A stretch of DNA of 33,316 nucleotides from Stramenopiles sp. TOSAG23-6 (GCA_900128565.1 LT635955.1:1-33316), one strand, 5' to 3'. Numbered from the stretch's first letter, positions 9,285-20,332 are shown. The notes: generated by a model not told the origin, from the letters alone. Translations and numbers: made by a program.

Positions 9285-12200
9285 ATGTCTAGTATACCGC
9301 ATTTAAAAACTCGATCTCCATCACGAAGAATGCCTTCGTCTCGTTCAAGAACAAGACGAGTTGCTTCACGACGGGCGCTATCACGACGCAGTGCAGTAGG
9401 CGATTGTGTTATTGAAGATGAGATCGATATGAAATATAAAACGAATGGTGTCAGAAGTCTGGGTCTGACACAACTAAAATTAGGAAAAACAGCAACGCAT
9501 GGCCCAAGTGTTTTGCTTAAAAAAATTGAAGTTGCACTTCTGAAAGCTGAAAAACATGATCCAAAAGCAATTAGAGAAAGTCACACAAACATAAAATGGA
9601 TAGATCCTGCGTTAATTTTTAATCACACAAAGAAAAGTCCGCGACTTCGGGAAATTAGAAACAAGAGTGTTACAGAATTAGCACAAAAAAGTAACAATGC
9701 TATAGAACAAAATGCACAAAATGAGAAGCTACAAAAGTACAACAACAATATACGAACAAGTTGGCCGCAAGTTCCACCAAGAGCAAAACAACAAGTAGGC
9801 GGTGGGATAGTTGAAAGCAAGATTCGTCGATTGTCATTGCAGGGTCCAAAATCATTATCTGGCACCTTGAAGAATGATTCTATAGCAGAAGGAATAGACA
9901 ACACTATAGTAGTTTCACCCAGAGATTTTTATTTACCCGCTGCAAATAAGATTGGATGTGCACCACTGCCCTCATTTTTCAACAATAAACGCAGTGGGTG
10001 GGATGCTTCTAATGGCCCACTATCAACGTCTACTATACGAAATCGACGAGCTATAGATCTTAATGATGGTAAATTGGGATCTCGCCAAATTTGTGCACTT
10101 TGTGCAACAATTAAAGCTTGGAGACATCAACAATTAACGAATCTAAAAGTTGGTGCTACTCTTCATATCCTCCGCCTGCGAGGAAACATTATTGATGGAG
10201 TAGCTTGTCGAGCTCTTTCCAATTCGTTAAAAGGAGTTACATCACTCAGAGAATTAGATTTAAGCTATAACCCTCTTGGGATTGGTTTCATTACTAGTGG
10301 TTTACTACAGGTCATTGAAAATTCTTTCATTCATACGTTAAATCTAGAATCTTGCAATTTAGGTGATGATGGAGTTTCTGCACTTGTAGCAATACTCCAA
10401 CCTACATGTAAAACATCTAAAACAAAATTGGTGAAAACAGCAAAACAAAATGCCAAGCGTGGAAAACAGGTGAAAGGGAACAAAAAAAATAATCTAGTAA
10501 ATCGTCAAAAAAAGAAAAACAAATCAAAAGTTGAAGTAAATGAAAATAATAGTAATTCTCATGAAACACCAAAAAAAGGAATTGCGCTTACCCTAAGACG
10601 TCTCAATCTCCGCAATAATAATATTCGTGCGGGTGGGTACTTTAGTTTGTATAAAGTACTGAAAAACAGTTCTGGGTTAGGAGCACTACACGAACTGTAT
10701 ATTGGTGGTGAACGAAACTCGTTGGTACAAAGAGCAGCGATCGTGGTTGCTGCTGGCTTATCCGAAAATAAAACTATACAAGTTATAGGGCTTAGTCATG
10801 CTGGATTTGGAAGAAATTCAAAGCCGCCAGTTTTGCCAAAGAAAACAACTGTTGCAATACCTTTAAAACCCGAAAAGAATAAAAAAGGGAGAGGTAAAAA
10901 AGGGAAAAAAAAGGAAGTAACACAACCCAAACCAACTTTTGTAAGAAAACCTACCATTGACATGTATGCAACAACGCCTTTAAAAGCTTTAGCAAAGTCA
11001 CTTGTAGCAAATAAAACACTCCAAATAGTAGATATATCATTCAATAACATCGGTGAGTCTTATAGTGGAAGTTATAGCGAACTTTCTGCTGCTTTTAAAG
11101 TAAATAAAACGCTCAATACAGTAAATTTATCAGGTAATGCTGTTATCATTCACAATGATGGGACATTAGTATCAAAACCAGAAAAATCATTACACGCGAT
11201 GTATAATAACAAAACTTCATATGCAAACATTCGTAGAAAATCAGCAGGGAAAACAGAAAAACATTTAGGAAACAATCATGTAGGCACTTGCAAAGTATTT
11301 GCTACTAGATTTTCTGGTCTTCCTTCACTTCCATGTTTCGAATCAATTGCTGATGAAGCGTGGCACACTCTACCAATGTGTTTCATCGCATCAGAGTGGG
11401 TTCCGCACATGTTTTACTTTATTCCGGGAATTTCTGGGGAATACTCTAGCAAGAAATCTACGAAACATTTAAAACAAGAAAAACAAAATAGGAATAAAAA
11501 GATAAGTAGTATCACACGTCGGAAAGTTACAAATAAATCTATACGTACAGGTGATTCTGTACATAATAAAGACCACCTGGAATCTAACGATATCAAGGTT
11601 CGAATATGGGACACTTCAGGGTGGCAAACTGAGGTACCACTGTCAATTGAAAAGCCTAACGACAGGCAGGCACTTCATTCAGTTCTAGCGGGTCGCATGC
11701 AGGACGCTGCAATGATGGTCCAAAAATATTGGTACCGCGTTAATATTATGAAACATTTTACCCGGCGATTGAATATTGCTGTATTTGAAGAAATGCCATT
11801 AACGGCATTAGGTCGAGCAAACTTGCGCAAAAACGAAGAATCCAAGTTTCGTCAAAAATTGTCTCTTCGGGTAAAAAACAAAGATCTCACAAATGCAGGT
11901 ATGAAAGCTAAACTGCGATCATGGAATATTGCGAAAGATGCTGAAGATACTGCGAGACAGAAACGGCTGGATGCTGCTATAGCACCAGATGAAGATCATG
12001 CTCTTTTTTATATGCGTAATCATTTAGCATCAAAATCTTTAAAGAAAGAAGAACCTTTTCCACACCGAGAAGAAGAAGATCCAATGGTTGTATCTTTAAA
12101 ATTAAAATATAGGCAAGCGTTGAAAAATGGAGTTGATATAGGTCAAATCGAAATAGATCGTATGAAAGACTTTTATGAAAGAAGCTGTAAAGGCATTAAT

Positions 12201-15200
12201 GTTGTACGTGCCTTTTCAACAGCATGCTCTGATGGAAATTGTGCAGTAGTCGCCAGAATGCTTAATAATGATGCAAACCCAAACGAAGTAGATGGAACTA
12301 TGACATCACCTTTGATGCATGCGATTCTTGGAAGGAAACCTAGTGTGATGATAGTGAAGCTCTTACGCGAAGCTGGGGCTGACTTGAACCACGTGAACAA
12401 AAGAGGACGGACAGCATTACATGCCGCGTTTAAAATTGAAAATGTTGAAATTGCAGCTTATCTCATCATACACGGCGCTACGGAATATTTTGACTTATCA
12501 TGGAGGAGACCAAGTGATATGCACAAGATATTTGCTGATAGTGTCTCAAAACTAGTGGAAAAAATCAAAATGGGTACTTTTCAATTGCAACTGTGGATGC
12601 GCAATCAAGAATGTGATAATCTCATATTGAATGAAGGAAAAGAATCTGCAATCAAACTTACAAAAGTGAAGTTCAAGTGTGCAGGTATAGGAAGTCTATA
12701 TCGTGTTACTCCTGCTAAAAATAAATCACGTAGTGTAATTGGTACTTCTGCGAAAAGTAAACTGGTACAAACAAAACGGACTCCCTTTGTCGTTTCTACA
12801 ATAGTTCCACCTCAACCGAATCAGTTGCGTTACCAGTTTAAAGTGAATCATCTACCAATTGTTGCTGCAGACCAAAAATCTATTGTGACCAATGTTCCCC
12901 CTTATCCAACTCCATTACCTTTACCCAATAGAAAAATGAGAAAGTCCAAAACACTGACTAAAGTGTCGCCTCAAACGGATAAAGTAACCAAAAATCGGAA
13001 TGAATCTGATTTATTTCTTAGTGTAGGGGCAGATGACATTCGAACATGTCAAGCAATGCTCACAAAGGGTACAAATCCTAACTGCCAAAACAATCAAAAA
13101 CAAACTCCGATATTCAAAGCATGCTGGTATGGTTCACTTGATATTGTTTGTCTCCTGGTTTCGGCAGGCGCAAAGATAGATCATTTTGATATCAAAGGCT
13201 GTAGCTGTTTACACATGGCGTTTGAGAGAAACCAAAAGCATGTCATCGATTATTTGCTAAGGATAGATGGAGTAGATGCATTGGCTGATAAACCAAATGA
13301 GTTGGGCGTAACACCCCGACAGTTAACCTCGCTCTTTGGAAAAGGTTATGACAAGTCTTTATCTTGGTTTATTGGGGCCCGAAAAGCTGTAAAGAATGGT
13401 GTTTCTTTACTGAAAAAGCGCAATGATGAACGGATCAAGCAGACTGAACACGTAATGTGTTCAAAATTTCAGGGTAAAAAAGCGATAAAGGGTCGTCATT
13501 CAAATGATCGATCAAGAATTTCGCGTATTAATTTTGCATTTGCAAAGCCTTGGGGGAAACGTGATATTTTTGTCTACGCGCAAACTTTAATTAGACAAGA
13601 GAGAGTACGAGCAAATAGTATGCGAGAGAAAGAATCAATCAGACGCCACCACTTGACGGAGACAAAACATGAAGTCAAACCAGAAGGAATCAGCCTCACC
13701 GAAGTTTTATTGGGTGTTGAAAATGATGTACCAGAAGTAACAACTGAAGGTATTTCAGAAGATACCGCTGCAACACGAATCCAATCTTTGCACCGAGGTC
13801 GAATGTGTCGCAGACGAACATTCCAACAATTAAAGGAGCATAAGCGAGTCTTGGTTTCAAAGCATAAGGGTTGGCTTCCAGAAGACTGGGCCATTCATGC
13901 CGCTAAATTTAATGAAGTAGAAGAAGAAATACACAAAATCATGTTAAGTCCTTCGCGTTTACGATCTCTATGGTCTATTTTAGATTCAGATGATAGCGGG
14001 ACGTGTTCTTTAAATGAGATAAAGGAATTCTTTCAGAAAAAATGGAACCTTCTCTATATACCAGAAGCCATACATTGTGCGTATTTGGAAGACACTAGTT
14101 CTCACGACGGTCGTATCGAGGAATTAAAGAAGCAGAAGTTTTGTTCTCTGCTCAAGAACATAATGTCATTCTGTCGAATTTGGGATGCATTAGATGGAGC
14201 AGACACAAATGGTAATAGAAATATAGAGTCCCGAGAGCTTAAAGTTGTGCTATCTCGACTTGGTATTAGTATGGATAAAGCTGTATCCTCCGCAGCATTT
14301 AGGCATATATACAAGGGCGGTGGTGCAAAATTGAGTGAGCTCCGTGATTGGTATAGTATGTGGCTAGCAAAGTTTACTACAAGGAAACTAAAAAAACGAA
14401 GGAGAAACTCATATACTTCAGATACCACAAGAGACAAAAAAGAAACAACCGCATTAATTAAGGCAGTTGAAAGCGAACCTTTGGATGTATTCAAACCAAA
14501 ATTGAAAGCACATGTAATCGCAACTTTATCTATGAATGAGTTGCAGAAAGAATGTGAAAATCGGGGTTTACCTCAGATGGGTAGTATGTATATCCTGAAG
14601 CAGCGTTTGCGTCTTTTCATTTTTAATATAGAAACATCATCGAAATCAGGATTATCCAAACATAAAGCTGCGACAAAAATACAGAGTTTTCATCGAAGTT
14701 GCTCAACGCGACGCAGGCTTACTTCCAATATGAAATCTTCCAAAGTCTCGAAAGAAAAGGTTCCACTTAAAAAATATTTATACGATGCATCGTGCAGACG
14801 ACATTATACCCTTTTACCTCAAATGGAAGCTACAGACAATACAAAATACTTTAGCGTCACCACTTTCACGGTCAACACCGCAAGATTTGAATGTGCCAAA
14901 TGTATGATACGTTTCCCTCGAGTACAAGATTTTCGTAAACATATATGTATCAATGAACCAAAAAAAGAACCGCGAAAATTCCCTGGATTTTTTAGCCCAG
15001 AGGAGCTGAATGGGTCAAAACAGGAGGAGTGGAGCGGCTGGATCACTCAGCGTTTTGGATCAGTACCATATTTCCACCAAATTAAAGGTTGGCCGATTAG
15101 AGACTTTGAGGACCATGTCAGAACTCAGAAGTCGACGAAACTAAAGAAAAAGAAACGAAATCCACCGAAGCCTGCGGATTCTTCATCTGTAGAGCTGAAA

Positions 15201-16187
15201 AAAAAACCAAAAAAACGAAACATTCAAACAGAAATCCCACTTACCGCAACGCCATGGTGGTTGTGGCGTTTTGGTCAAATTGAAAATGACTTAGTCGATT
15301 CTTTTCACGCTCTAAGTAGAAAGAAACCTAGAAAGGTAACACGCTCACTAACTACATTAATAGAATGTTGGCATGAAATTGACCCTGATCCTTCTGGGAG
15401 TGATTACATAGGACCTATCACTGTTGTATTGCCTTTCATTACAAAATTAGTGCGCGATAGATACCCTGTACTTTACACATCTGGGACGCGTCTCAATTCA
15501 ATAACTGGGCCAATTTCTCAAGCATTTAATGCAACACTACGCGAAGCGAAAAAGCCGATGTACGCTAAGCTGATACCAAATGAGAAAAAGGAAGGTTATA
15601 TATATAGTCAGCATATAGGTTTATTACTCAGAAATTTATTTTTCTATTGCAGCATAGAACAAATGTTTAGAATGTTATTCCCCGATTGGCGCAGCGGTAC
15701 AAAACATATCCCAAAAACAATTACAAAACAAAAGGGAGAAAAATATAAAGAAAAAAAAGAATCCCATCTCGGGAGAGCGATCGATAAGAAAGAAGTACCG
15801 GAAGTAGTCGATCGTAAGTATCACGACGCAGCAATAATTATTCAATCAATCCAACGTGGCATATTTGTTCGACAGGGAGACATGACACAGAAGTCACCAG
15901 ATTTTACTAGCATCCAAATGAAATATACTGATGCGACACACTGCCGTATGACTTACAAATTGTTCAAAGATGCTCGCGTAATGATGAACATGACTCCGGG
16001 GGCTTCAAATAAAACCCTAGATGGAAATGATGGGAAAGCATTGAGAATGTTTGCAAAAATTGCCGTGGAACCAGGTAAAAGTATTAGGAAGAAATTTTCC
16101 AGTACATACCTCGAAAAGATTGCAGTAAATGGAAGTTGCTCTTTTGAAAATTTCATTAATTGGTTGAAAAAGACCAGAGTTTGGTGA
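9285..16187 (+). CDS. 2300-residue LRR/ankyrin/IQ/EF-hand scaffold protein
   Basis: This is a single uninterrupted frame of 6.9 kb. Approximate domains in order: basic Arg/Ser-rich N-terminus; RI-type LRRs at 290-380, 440-480 and 575-625, separated by Lys-rich linkers; an IQ-like motif near 810; ankyrin repeats at 980-1075 and 1245-1350; an IQ motif (AATRIQSLHRGRMCRRR) near 1495; two EF-hands, DSDDSGTCSLNE near 1568 and ADTNGNRNIESRE near 1640; a SAP-like helix pair (LSMNELQKECENRGLPQMG) near 1750; an IQ (AATKIQSFHRSCSTRRR) near 1798; a zinc-finger-like C-x2-C...H-x-C segment near 1868; and an IQ (AIIIQSIQRGIFVRQ) near 2185. IQ motifs bind calmodulin-type proteins and EF-hands bind Ca2+, so a Ca2+-regulated scaffold, perhaps cytoskeletal or ciliary, is inferred. 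I know of no family with this architecture. The start is the first ATG. Confidence 0.85.
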   Translation: MSSIPHLKTRSPSRRMPSSRSRTRRVASRRALSRRSAVGDCVIEDEIDMKYKTNGVRSLGLTQLKLGKTATHGPSVLLKKIEVALLKAEKHDPKAIRESHTNIKWIDPALIFNHTKKSPRLREIRNKSVTELAQKSNNAIEQNAQNEKLQKYNNNIRTSWPQVPPRAKQQVGGGIVESKIRRLSLQGPKSLSGTLKNDSIAEGIDNTIVVSPRDFYLPAANKIGCAPLPSFFNNKRSGWDASNGPLSTSTIRNRRAIDLNDGKLGSRQICALCATIKAWRHQQLTNLKVGATLHILRLRGNIIDGVACRALSNSLKGVTSLRELDLSYNPLGIGFITSGLLQVIENSFIHTLNLESCNLGDDGVSALVAILQPTCKTSKTKLVKTAKQNAKRGKQVKGNKKNNLVNRQKKKNKSKVEVNENNSNSHETPKKGIALTLRRLNLRNNNIRAGGYFSLYKVLKNSSGLGALHELYIGGERNSLVQRAAIVVAAGLSENKTIQVIGLSHAGFGRNSKPPVLPKKTTVAIPLKPEKNKKGRGKKGKKKEVTQPKPTFVRKPTIDMYATTPLKALAKSLVANKTLQIVDISFNNIGESYSGSYSELSAAFKVNKTLNTVNLSGNAVIIHNDGTLVSKPEKSLHAMYNNKTSYANIRRKSAGKTEKHLGNNHVGTCKVFATRFSGLPSLPCFESIADEAWHTLPMCFIASEWVPHMFYFIPGISGEYSSKKSTKHLKQEKQNRNKKISSITRRKVTNKSIRTGDSVHNKDHLESNDIKVRIWDTSGWQTEVPLSIEKPNDRQALHSVLAGRMQDAAMMVQKYWYRVNIMKHFTRRLNIAVFEEMPLTALGRANLRKNEESKFRQKLSLRVKNKDLTNAGMKAKLRSWNIAKDAEDTARQKRLDAAIAPDEDHALFYMRNHLASKSLKKEEPFPHREEEDPMVVSLKLKYRQALKNGVDIGQIEIDRMKDFYERSCKGINVVRAFSTACSDGNCAVVARMLNNDANPNEVDGTMTSPLMHAILGRKPSVMIVKLLREAGADLNHVNKRGRTALHAAFKIENVEIAAYLIIHGATEYFDLSWRRPSDMHKIFADSVSKLVEKIKMGTFQLQLWMRNQECDNLILNEGKESAIKLTKVKFKCAGIGSLYRVTPAKNKSRSVIGTSAKSKLVQTKRTPFVVSTIVPPQPNQLRYQFKVNHLPIVAADQKSIVTNVPPYPTPLPLPNRKMRKSKTLTKVSPQTDKVTKNRNESDLFLSVGADDIRTCQAMLTKGTNPNCQNNQKQTPIFKACWYGSLDIVCLLVSAGAKIDHFDIKGCSCLHMAFERNQKHVIDYLLRIDGVDALADKPNELGVTPRQLTSLFGKGYDKSLSWFIGARKAVKNGVSLLKKRNDERIKQTEHVMCSKFQGKKAIKGRHSNDRSRISRINFAFAKPWGKRDIFVYAQTLIRQERVRANSMREKESIRRHHLTETKHEVKPEGISLTEVLLGVENDVPEVTTEGISEDTAATRIQSLHRGRMCRRRTFQQLKEHKRVLVSKHKGWLPEDWAIHAAKFNEVEEEIHKIMLSPSRLRSLWSILDSDDSGTCSLNEIKEFFQKKWNLLYIPEAIHCAYLEDTSSHDGRIEELKKQKFCSLLKNIMSFCRIWDALDGADTNGNRNIESRELKVVLSRLGISMDKAVSSAAFRHIYKGGGAKLSELRDWYSMWLAKFTTRKLKKRRRNSYTSDTTRDKKETTALIKAVESEPLDVFKPKLKAHVIATLSMNELQKECENRGLPQMGSMYILKQRLRLFIFNIETSSKSGLSKHKAATKIQSFHRSCSTRRRLTSNMKSSKVSKEKVPLKKYLYDASCRRHYTLLPQMEATDNTKYFSVTTFTVNTARFECAKCMIRFPRVQDFRKHICINEPKKEPRKFPGFFSPEELNGSKQEEWSGWITQRFGSVPYFHQIKGWPIRDFEDHVRTQKSTKLKKKKRNPPKPADSSSVELKKKPKKRNIQTEIPLTATPWWLWRFGQIENDLVDSFHALSRKKPRKVTRSLTTLIECWHEIDPDPSGSDYIGPITVVLPFITKLVRDRYPVLYTSGTRLNSITGPISQAFNATLREAKKPMYAKLIPNEKKEGYIYSQHIGLLLRNLFFYCSIEQMFRMLFPDWRSGTKHIPKTITKQKGEKYKEKKESHLGRAIDKKEVPEVVDRKYHDAAIIIQSIQRGIFVRQGDMTQKSPDFTSIQMKYTDATHCRMTYKLFKDARVMMNMTPGASNKTLDGNDGKALRMFAKIAVEPGKSIRKKFSSTYLEKIAVNGSCSFENFINWLKKTRVW

Positions 16188-16193
16188 ATTTTT

Positions 16194-16199
16194 AATAAA
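16194..16199 (+). promoter_or_regulatory. AATAAA polyadenylation signal, giant scaffold gene
   Basis: The hexamer begins 7 nt after the TGA stop. The convergent surface-protein gene ends 131 nt further on. Confidence 0.45.
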
Positions 16200-16330
16200 A
16201 TTATATTACCACTCTTTAGTTTATTCATTGAAACATAAATAAACTAATATGAACAAAAAAAGCCTAAAAGATAAGAGTGAAATTGAAAAGAAATGTAAAA
16301 TGTAAAATACAATAATTAAATGAAATAAAT

Positions 16331-19300
16331 TTATCTTGAAGAACAACAATTAATACATGTTGAACTAGATTGAGAAACATCGTCAATCTTCCCAGTTGTA
16401 GCACATTGCGGAACATTTGCATTTTTATTGTTATCTGTTGATCGCAGACATGTCCATCCCCATTTATTTGGTCCACCTCTTGTATCTTCACATGATTCTT
16501 GTAATCTTTTGCGCGATATACAACCTGAACAATCTATACTTATCAAACTATAGCCTTCTAACGGTGACGACTTATCATTACCAACTTCAGTAAACTTATG
16601 CAAAGTAGAACAAGTTCCTAGAGTCGAAGTACCTAAAAGGTCTTGCAAAGCAGTCTTACTACAATCAGCTTCAAATGAAGTTATCATCCCCGAGTCACAT
16701 GTAGTACCAGAAAACCACTGAAGATTCAATCGAAGATTTGTTTCAGAGGCTTTTACCATCACAGAAATATTATTGCCAGCACCTGTACCTGCACCAGAGC
16801 AAACTCCCAACTGTAACACCGAGAATATTGCACTTGTGCCCACACAGTTCATGTCATTGGTAACAAAAAGACTAATGGTGATTTCATGAGGAGTGGTATC
16901 TGAGAGCAGTATTTTATCACCTATTTTGCCCCCATGAGGTTTACTAGTCCGAACATAAGTAAGAGTTGTGTTGGGAGATCCAACACTCAATGAATTCGAA
17001 TGAAGCTTCATCAATGTATCCACCTTCACTCCATATGGAGCCCCAGCATATGCCCCATCACTTCCATCGCTGCTAGTTTGTGATGCACCACCATCAACGA
17101 GCCAAGTGGCACTTGGGTCTGCAAATCGTAGAAATTGACCAATTGTAAACGTCTCAGTGTGATCACCCTGGACGTAAAAAGCATACGGACTTGGTTTAAC
17201 ACGTTCTTGTCCTTTTGATGATGTGTTTAATTGACTAATTGTCAGTCCTACAGACGTCCATAATGAAGTAGTGTGAAATTGACGACCTGAGAGGATCATT
17301 ACATTAAGGTGTGTTTGATTTGGTTTGACAGCTGTTGATGACCCTGGAACTGTAGCTTGTGTGGCAGCAGATGCAAAATCTTCAGCGTAACAGTATACAT
17401 TCAATGGTGTATGCATAGGGAGACCTGTAAGTTTCATACTCATTACATCACTTGCGTTTACAATATTAATATTTGAACCAAATCCAACTATACCACCTTC
17501 CCCAATTGCACCACCACCAGAAGCTTTTACCTGTGCTGTTGAAGGAACTTGCTTGTCTTTCTGAAAGGCTGCATCATCTGCATATGACTGCCAAATACCC
17601 GGTGACCATGTATTACTCTCCCACACACTAGGCGGCGAGGTTGCTGCACAATGTTTAGCCAGACTTGTACCAGCTGGTAAACTACTGTCGTACTTACCAG
17701 TGCATGTACCTCGAGACAAGCATGTCGTTTTGGATGTAAAACAAACAGATAAAGCCTTTGTTGGAAGATTTGTACCAGTGGCGGTATAACAAGTCCCACA
17801 TTGAGATTTTGAAGATGCACTTGCATCTGTTGTACACAACCCTTCTGGCTCCAGTGCAGCAGCACACCATACTTTAGACACCTCACTTACTTTTAGTTTG
17901 AGTTCGATCACCGATGCACTTACTATCTGTGTTCCTTCAAATTTCACGACTGGTGGAGTTACATCTGCTGAAACAATACTGACTTTAGAGCTTATTACTG
18001 CTGATGCAGATGTTTCAGTCGCAATCCTAGGAATAGAATTGACATTATCAGTTGATATGGGAGCATCTGTAGCAGTACAAAATAAATCATAGTTTTGTTG
18101 GTCATCTAAATTCAAGATTTTTATTGATCTAGTTGTAGAAGCAACAGTACCTAGTGTACCGCCACTTATAGCAGGACTATTGAGAGCACGACAACATCGA
18201 AAAGGCGTATATCCTGGAGCTAAATCAGCACTTCGTGTAAACGGCCGACCATGTGAGACGCCCCAATCTGGTTTTGGAATATTTGTTTCTGTTGCTGTAT
18301 AACATGATGTATTTTTTCCAGGACCCCCTGTATCTCCTACAGAGACCCATTCATTAAATGTGTCCCCTATAGGCGACCATGCTTCTACACCAGGAAAAGC
18401 ACCACCACATGGTATCGTTCCATCGCCTTTCGGACAATAATCAACTTTATTACATAACACACGCCCACGGGCAACGCAATAATTACGTGCAGCAATCCAG
18501 CCAAGGTATCCTTCATTCAGATACTGTACAGTAGCTAAAGCTGTATCGGCTGATAGTGGTGAGTTATTATTATTATTTACGGAATAAGAATAAGTACATG
18601 CTGAGTCTGCAGAATCAGGTAAAGGTCTCGCCAACGATACACAACGAGCAAATACCTGTGCACGTTTGTTTATTGCAGTAAAGCTACATGTATCATTCCA
18701 TTCACTTGAGGTTTTTGTAGGCTGTAATGAATGAAGCCCAGTACAACCTGCGGGATCAGTAGAATAACATGAGCAACCAACAGCCTCGTAATCCACTGGA
18801 CATATTGCTGATCGTAGGCCAGTGCATTGTCCAGGTGGCCCTGTTGAGTTACATGGTTGACTTTCCGCAACAGTTCCACCTATACTTACACCAACGAGCC
18901 CAGCATGCCTCCGACACGTCAAACGCGCGAATACTATAGTTGACGATGTAGCTGTAACAACGCATGTGTTCAAAGCCTTACCAGCATTGTCACCAATACC
19001 ATTATTATTAACATCTACATCCCATTTGGCACCATAGCAATCGGAGGGCACAGTACATTCACATTTGTAAGGAACCCATGAGACATTTTGCCCACTAGAA
19101 TCTTTGGAATCTTCGGGACATTTCGCTACACTATTGGTATCTACAATACCTTCACTTGGAGTTCCAGTTATCACTTGAAGCTCATCTGACGCAACCCAAC
19201 CACCATACCCTTTAATTTCTATATCAGCTATTGCTGAGAGAGACCCAACAGCTCCTCTATATCGTATAACTGTGTAACATTGGCGGAACTGTTTTGTTCT

Positions 19301-19906
19301 GCTGGATAACTCTGCTGAAATCCACTTGTTAGATTCTACACCATCATCCAGCATAGGTTTGCTTAATTTCTCATAAACACTATCTAGTTGTGTAGCACCC
19401 TCGAAAAATCCACCCTCAGTGGATACAGCACCACCACTACCATCACTTTTTCTTCGAAATTGAATCTCAGTAATGACATAACAACCGTTTAGTTGTAAAA
19501 CAACATATGCATTTGTATCAGTTCCTTCACCTTGGAAAAATGTATCTTTATCACCATCAAAAGCATTCGCATACGAAGTTGCATCACTCTTTCCAAATCC
19601 TGTGTATGTACCAGATAATTTATGAGCTGGACGGAAGACACCGCCACTAAATTGGTGTACTTGTATCGGAGTTGGAGGAGTGGCGCTATAGGAAGGTAAC
19701 ACTTCATCTGTTGTGACAGCGGTACACCAAGCATGGCCAGGTTCATTTAAAGTGACAGAAACAGACAAACTCCCACCTGATATAGCTGTGGTTGGGACAT
19801 CCAAACCAGTAAAAGATGGTGCACCTGAAAAAGTATTTGAAAATAAAGAAAGCGCAATAACCAAGAAAACTACTGCGAAATTGTTCCGAATAAAAGTATA
19901 TTGCAT
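16331..19906 (-). CDS. Secreted Cys-rich surface protein with discoidin-like and lectin-like modules
   Basis: The 1191-residue protein starts with a signal peptide (basic residues, then AVVFLVIALSLFS; cleavage near residue 28). A discoidin/F5-8-C-like region spans about 95-240 (SYANAFDGDKDTFFQG...VVLQLNGCYVITEIQF...IADIEIKGYGG). Two or three C-x-C-centred modules follow (about 265-430). A module at about 445-585 with NYC, LC, WSPIGD...NEWVSVGD and a final RCC resembles a C-type-lectin or sulfatase-modifying fold. Repeated Ig-like strands carry the phrase V/A-WC/YC-xA (HAWCTAV, KVWCAAA, LFCTATDA, VYCYAEDF). No transmembrane helix or clear GPI signal is seen at the C-terminus, so secretion or attachment to a cell coat, scale or flagellar hair is inferred. 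The many Cys and Asn-x-Ser/Thr sites suit an extracellular protein. There are no introns. Confidence 0.8.
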   Translation of the reverse strand: MQYTFIRNNFAVVFLVIALSLFSNTFSGAPSFTGLDVPTTAISGGSLSVSVTLNEPGHAWCTAVTTDEVLPSYSATPPTPIQVHQFSGGVFRPAHKLSGTYTGFGKSDATSYANAFDGDKDTFFQGEGTDTNAYVVLQLNGCYVITEIQFRRKSDGSGGAVSTEGGFFEGATQLDSVYEKLSKPMLDDGVESNKWISAELSSRTKQFRQCYTVIRYRGAVGSLSAIADIEIKGYGGWVASDELQVITGTPSEGIVDTNSVAKCPEDSKDSSGQNVSWVPYKCECTVPSDCYGAKWDVDVNNNGIGDNAGKALNTCVVTATSSTIVFARLTCRRHAGLVGVSIGGTVAESQPCNSTGPPGQCTGLRSAICPVDYEAVGCSCYSTDPAGCTGLHSLQPTKTSSEWNDTCSFTAINKRAQVFARCVSLARPLPDSADSACTYSYSVNNNNNSPLSADTALATVQYLNEGYLGWIAARNYCVARGRVLCNKVDYCPKGDGTIPCGGAFPGVEAWSPIGDTFNEWVSVGDTGGPGKNTSCYTATETNIPKPDWGVSHGRPFTRSADLAPGYTPFRCCRALNSPAISGGTLGTVASTTRSIKILNLDDQQNYDLFCTATDAPISTDNVNSIPRIATETSASAVISSKVSIVSADVTPPVVKFEGTQIVSASVIELKLKVSEVSKVWCAAALEPEGLCTTDASASSKSQCGTCYTATGTNLPTKALSVCFTSKTTCLSRGTCTGKYDSSLPAGTSLAKHCAATSPPSVWESNTWSPGIWQSYADDAAFQKDKQVPSTAQVKASGGGAIGEGGIVGFGSNINIVNASDVMSMKLTGLPMHTPLNVYCYAEDFASAATQATVPGSSTAVKPNQTHLNVMILSGRQFHTTSLWTSVGLTISQLNTSSKGQERVKPSPYAFYVQGDHTETFTIGQFLRFADPSATWLVDGGASQTSSDGSDGAYAGAPYGVKVDTLMKLHSNSLSVGSPNTTLTYVRTSKPHGGKIGDKILLSDTTPHEITISLFVTNDMNCVGTSAIFSVLQLGVCSGAGTGAGNNISVMVKASETNLRLNLQWFSGTTCDSGMITSFEADCSKTALQDLLGTSTLGTCSTLHKFTEVGNDKSSPLEGYSLISIDCSGCISRKRLQESCEDTRGGPNKWGWTCLRSTDNNKNANVPQCATTGKIDDVSQSSSTCINCCSSR

Positions 19907-20332
19907 TGCCTTATTAGCCTATACGTATTTTATCTATATTGATTATGACCCTAAAGAAGCATTTAAAATGTCCAAAATTACAAACTATATGAAAGCAGAA
20001 GATGGCACATGTCTTTACCCTCTTACAAGTTATATCGGTCAGTAAGAAGTGTTCCTAGTATGAAAAGAGACTGATGATAGGGAAAAAAAGTGACCAACAG
20101 TTACGTTTAGGACCTTGATTACTAACAGACACAGATTGATTGCGATTGCATTGATTTTATTTCGTGTTGTCGTGTCGTCGTGTCAAACAAAAACGAATTT
20201 TTTCAGAGATGTGATTGGAAACTATCCTCCTGTTCTCGATATACGTACTGCTTTAGGTAATAAAGCTGACGGACGATCTCAGTTCGGTGTTTTAACTTTT
20301 GAGAATCTGTCCCAAGTGGATCATTTAAAAAT
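19907..20332. promoter_or_regulatory. Divergent promoter region, surface protein / CHD remodeller
   Basis: This 426-nt gap separates outward-facing start codons and must contain both promoters. A GTCGT-type direct repeat (TGTCGTGTCGTCGTGTC) lies near 20167-20183. Open frames here start without ATG and have no conserved features. No TATA box or known factor site is convincing. Confidence 0.5.

Noticed and set aside
19713-20045. 110-codon plus-strand frame over the surface-protein start
   Set aside because: About 60% of it is antisense to the signal peptide and N-terminus of the surface protein, and the remainder is promoter sequence.
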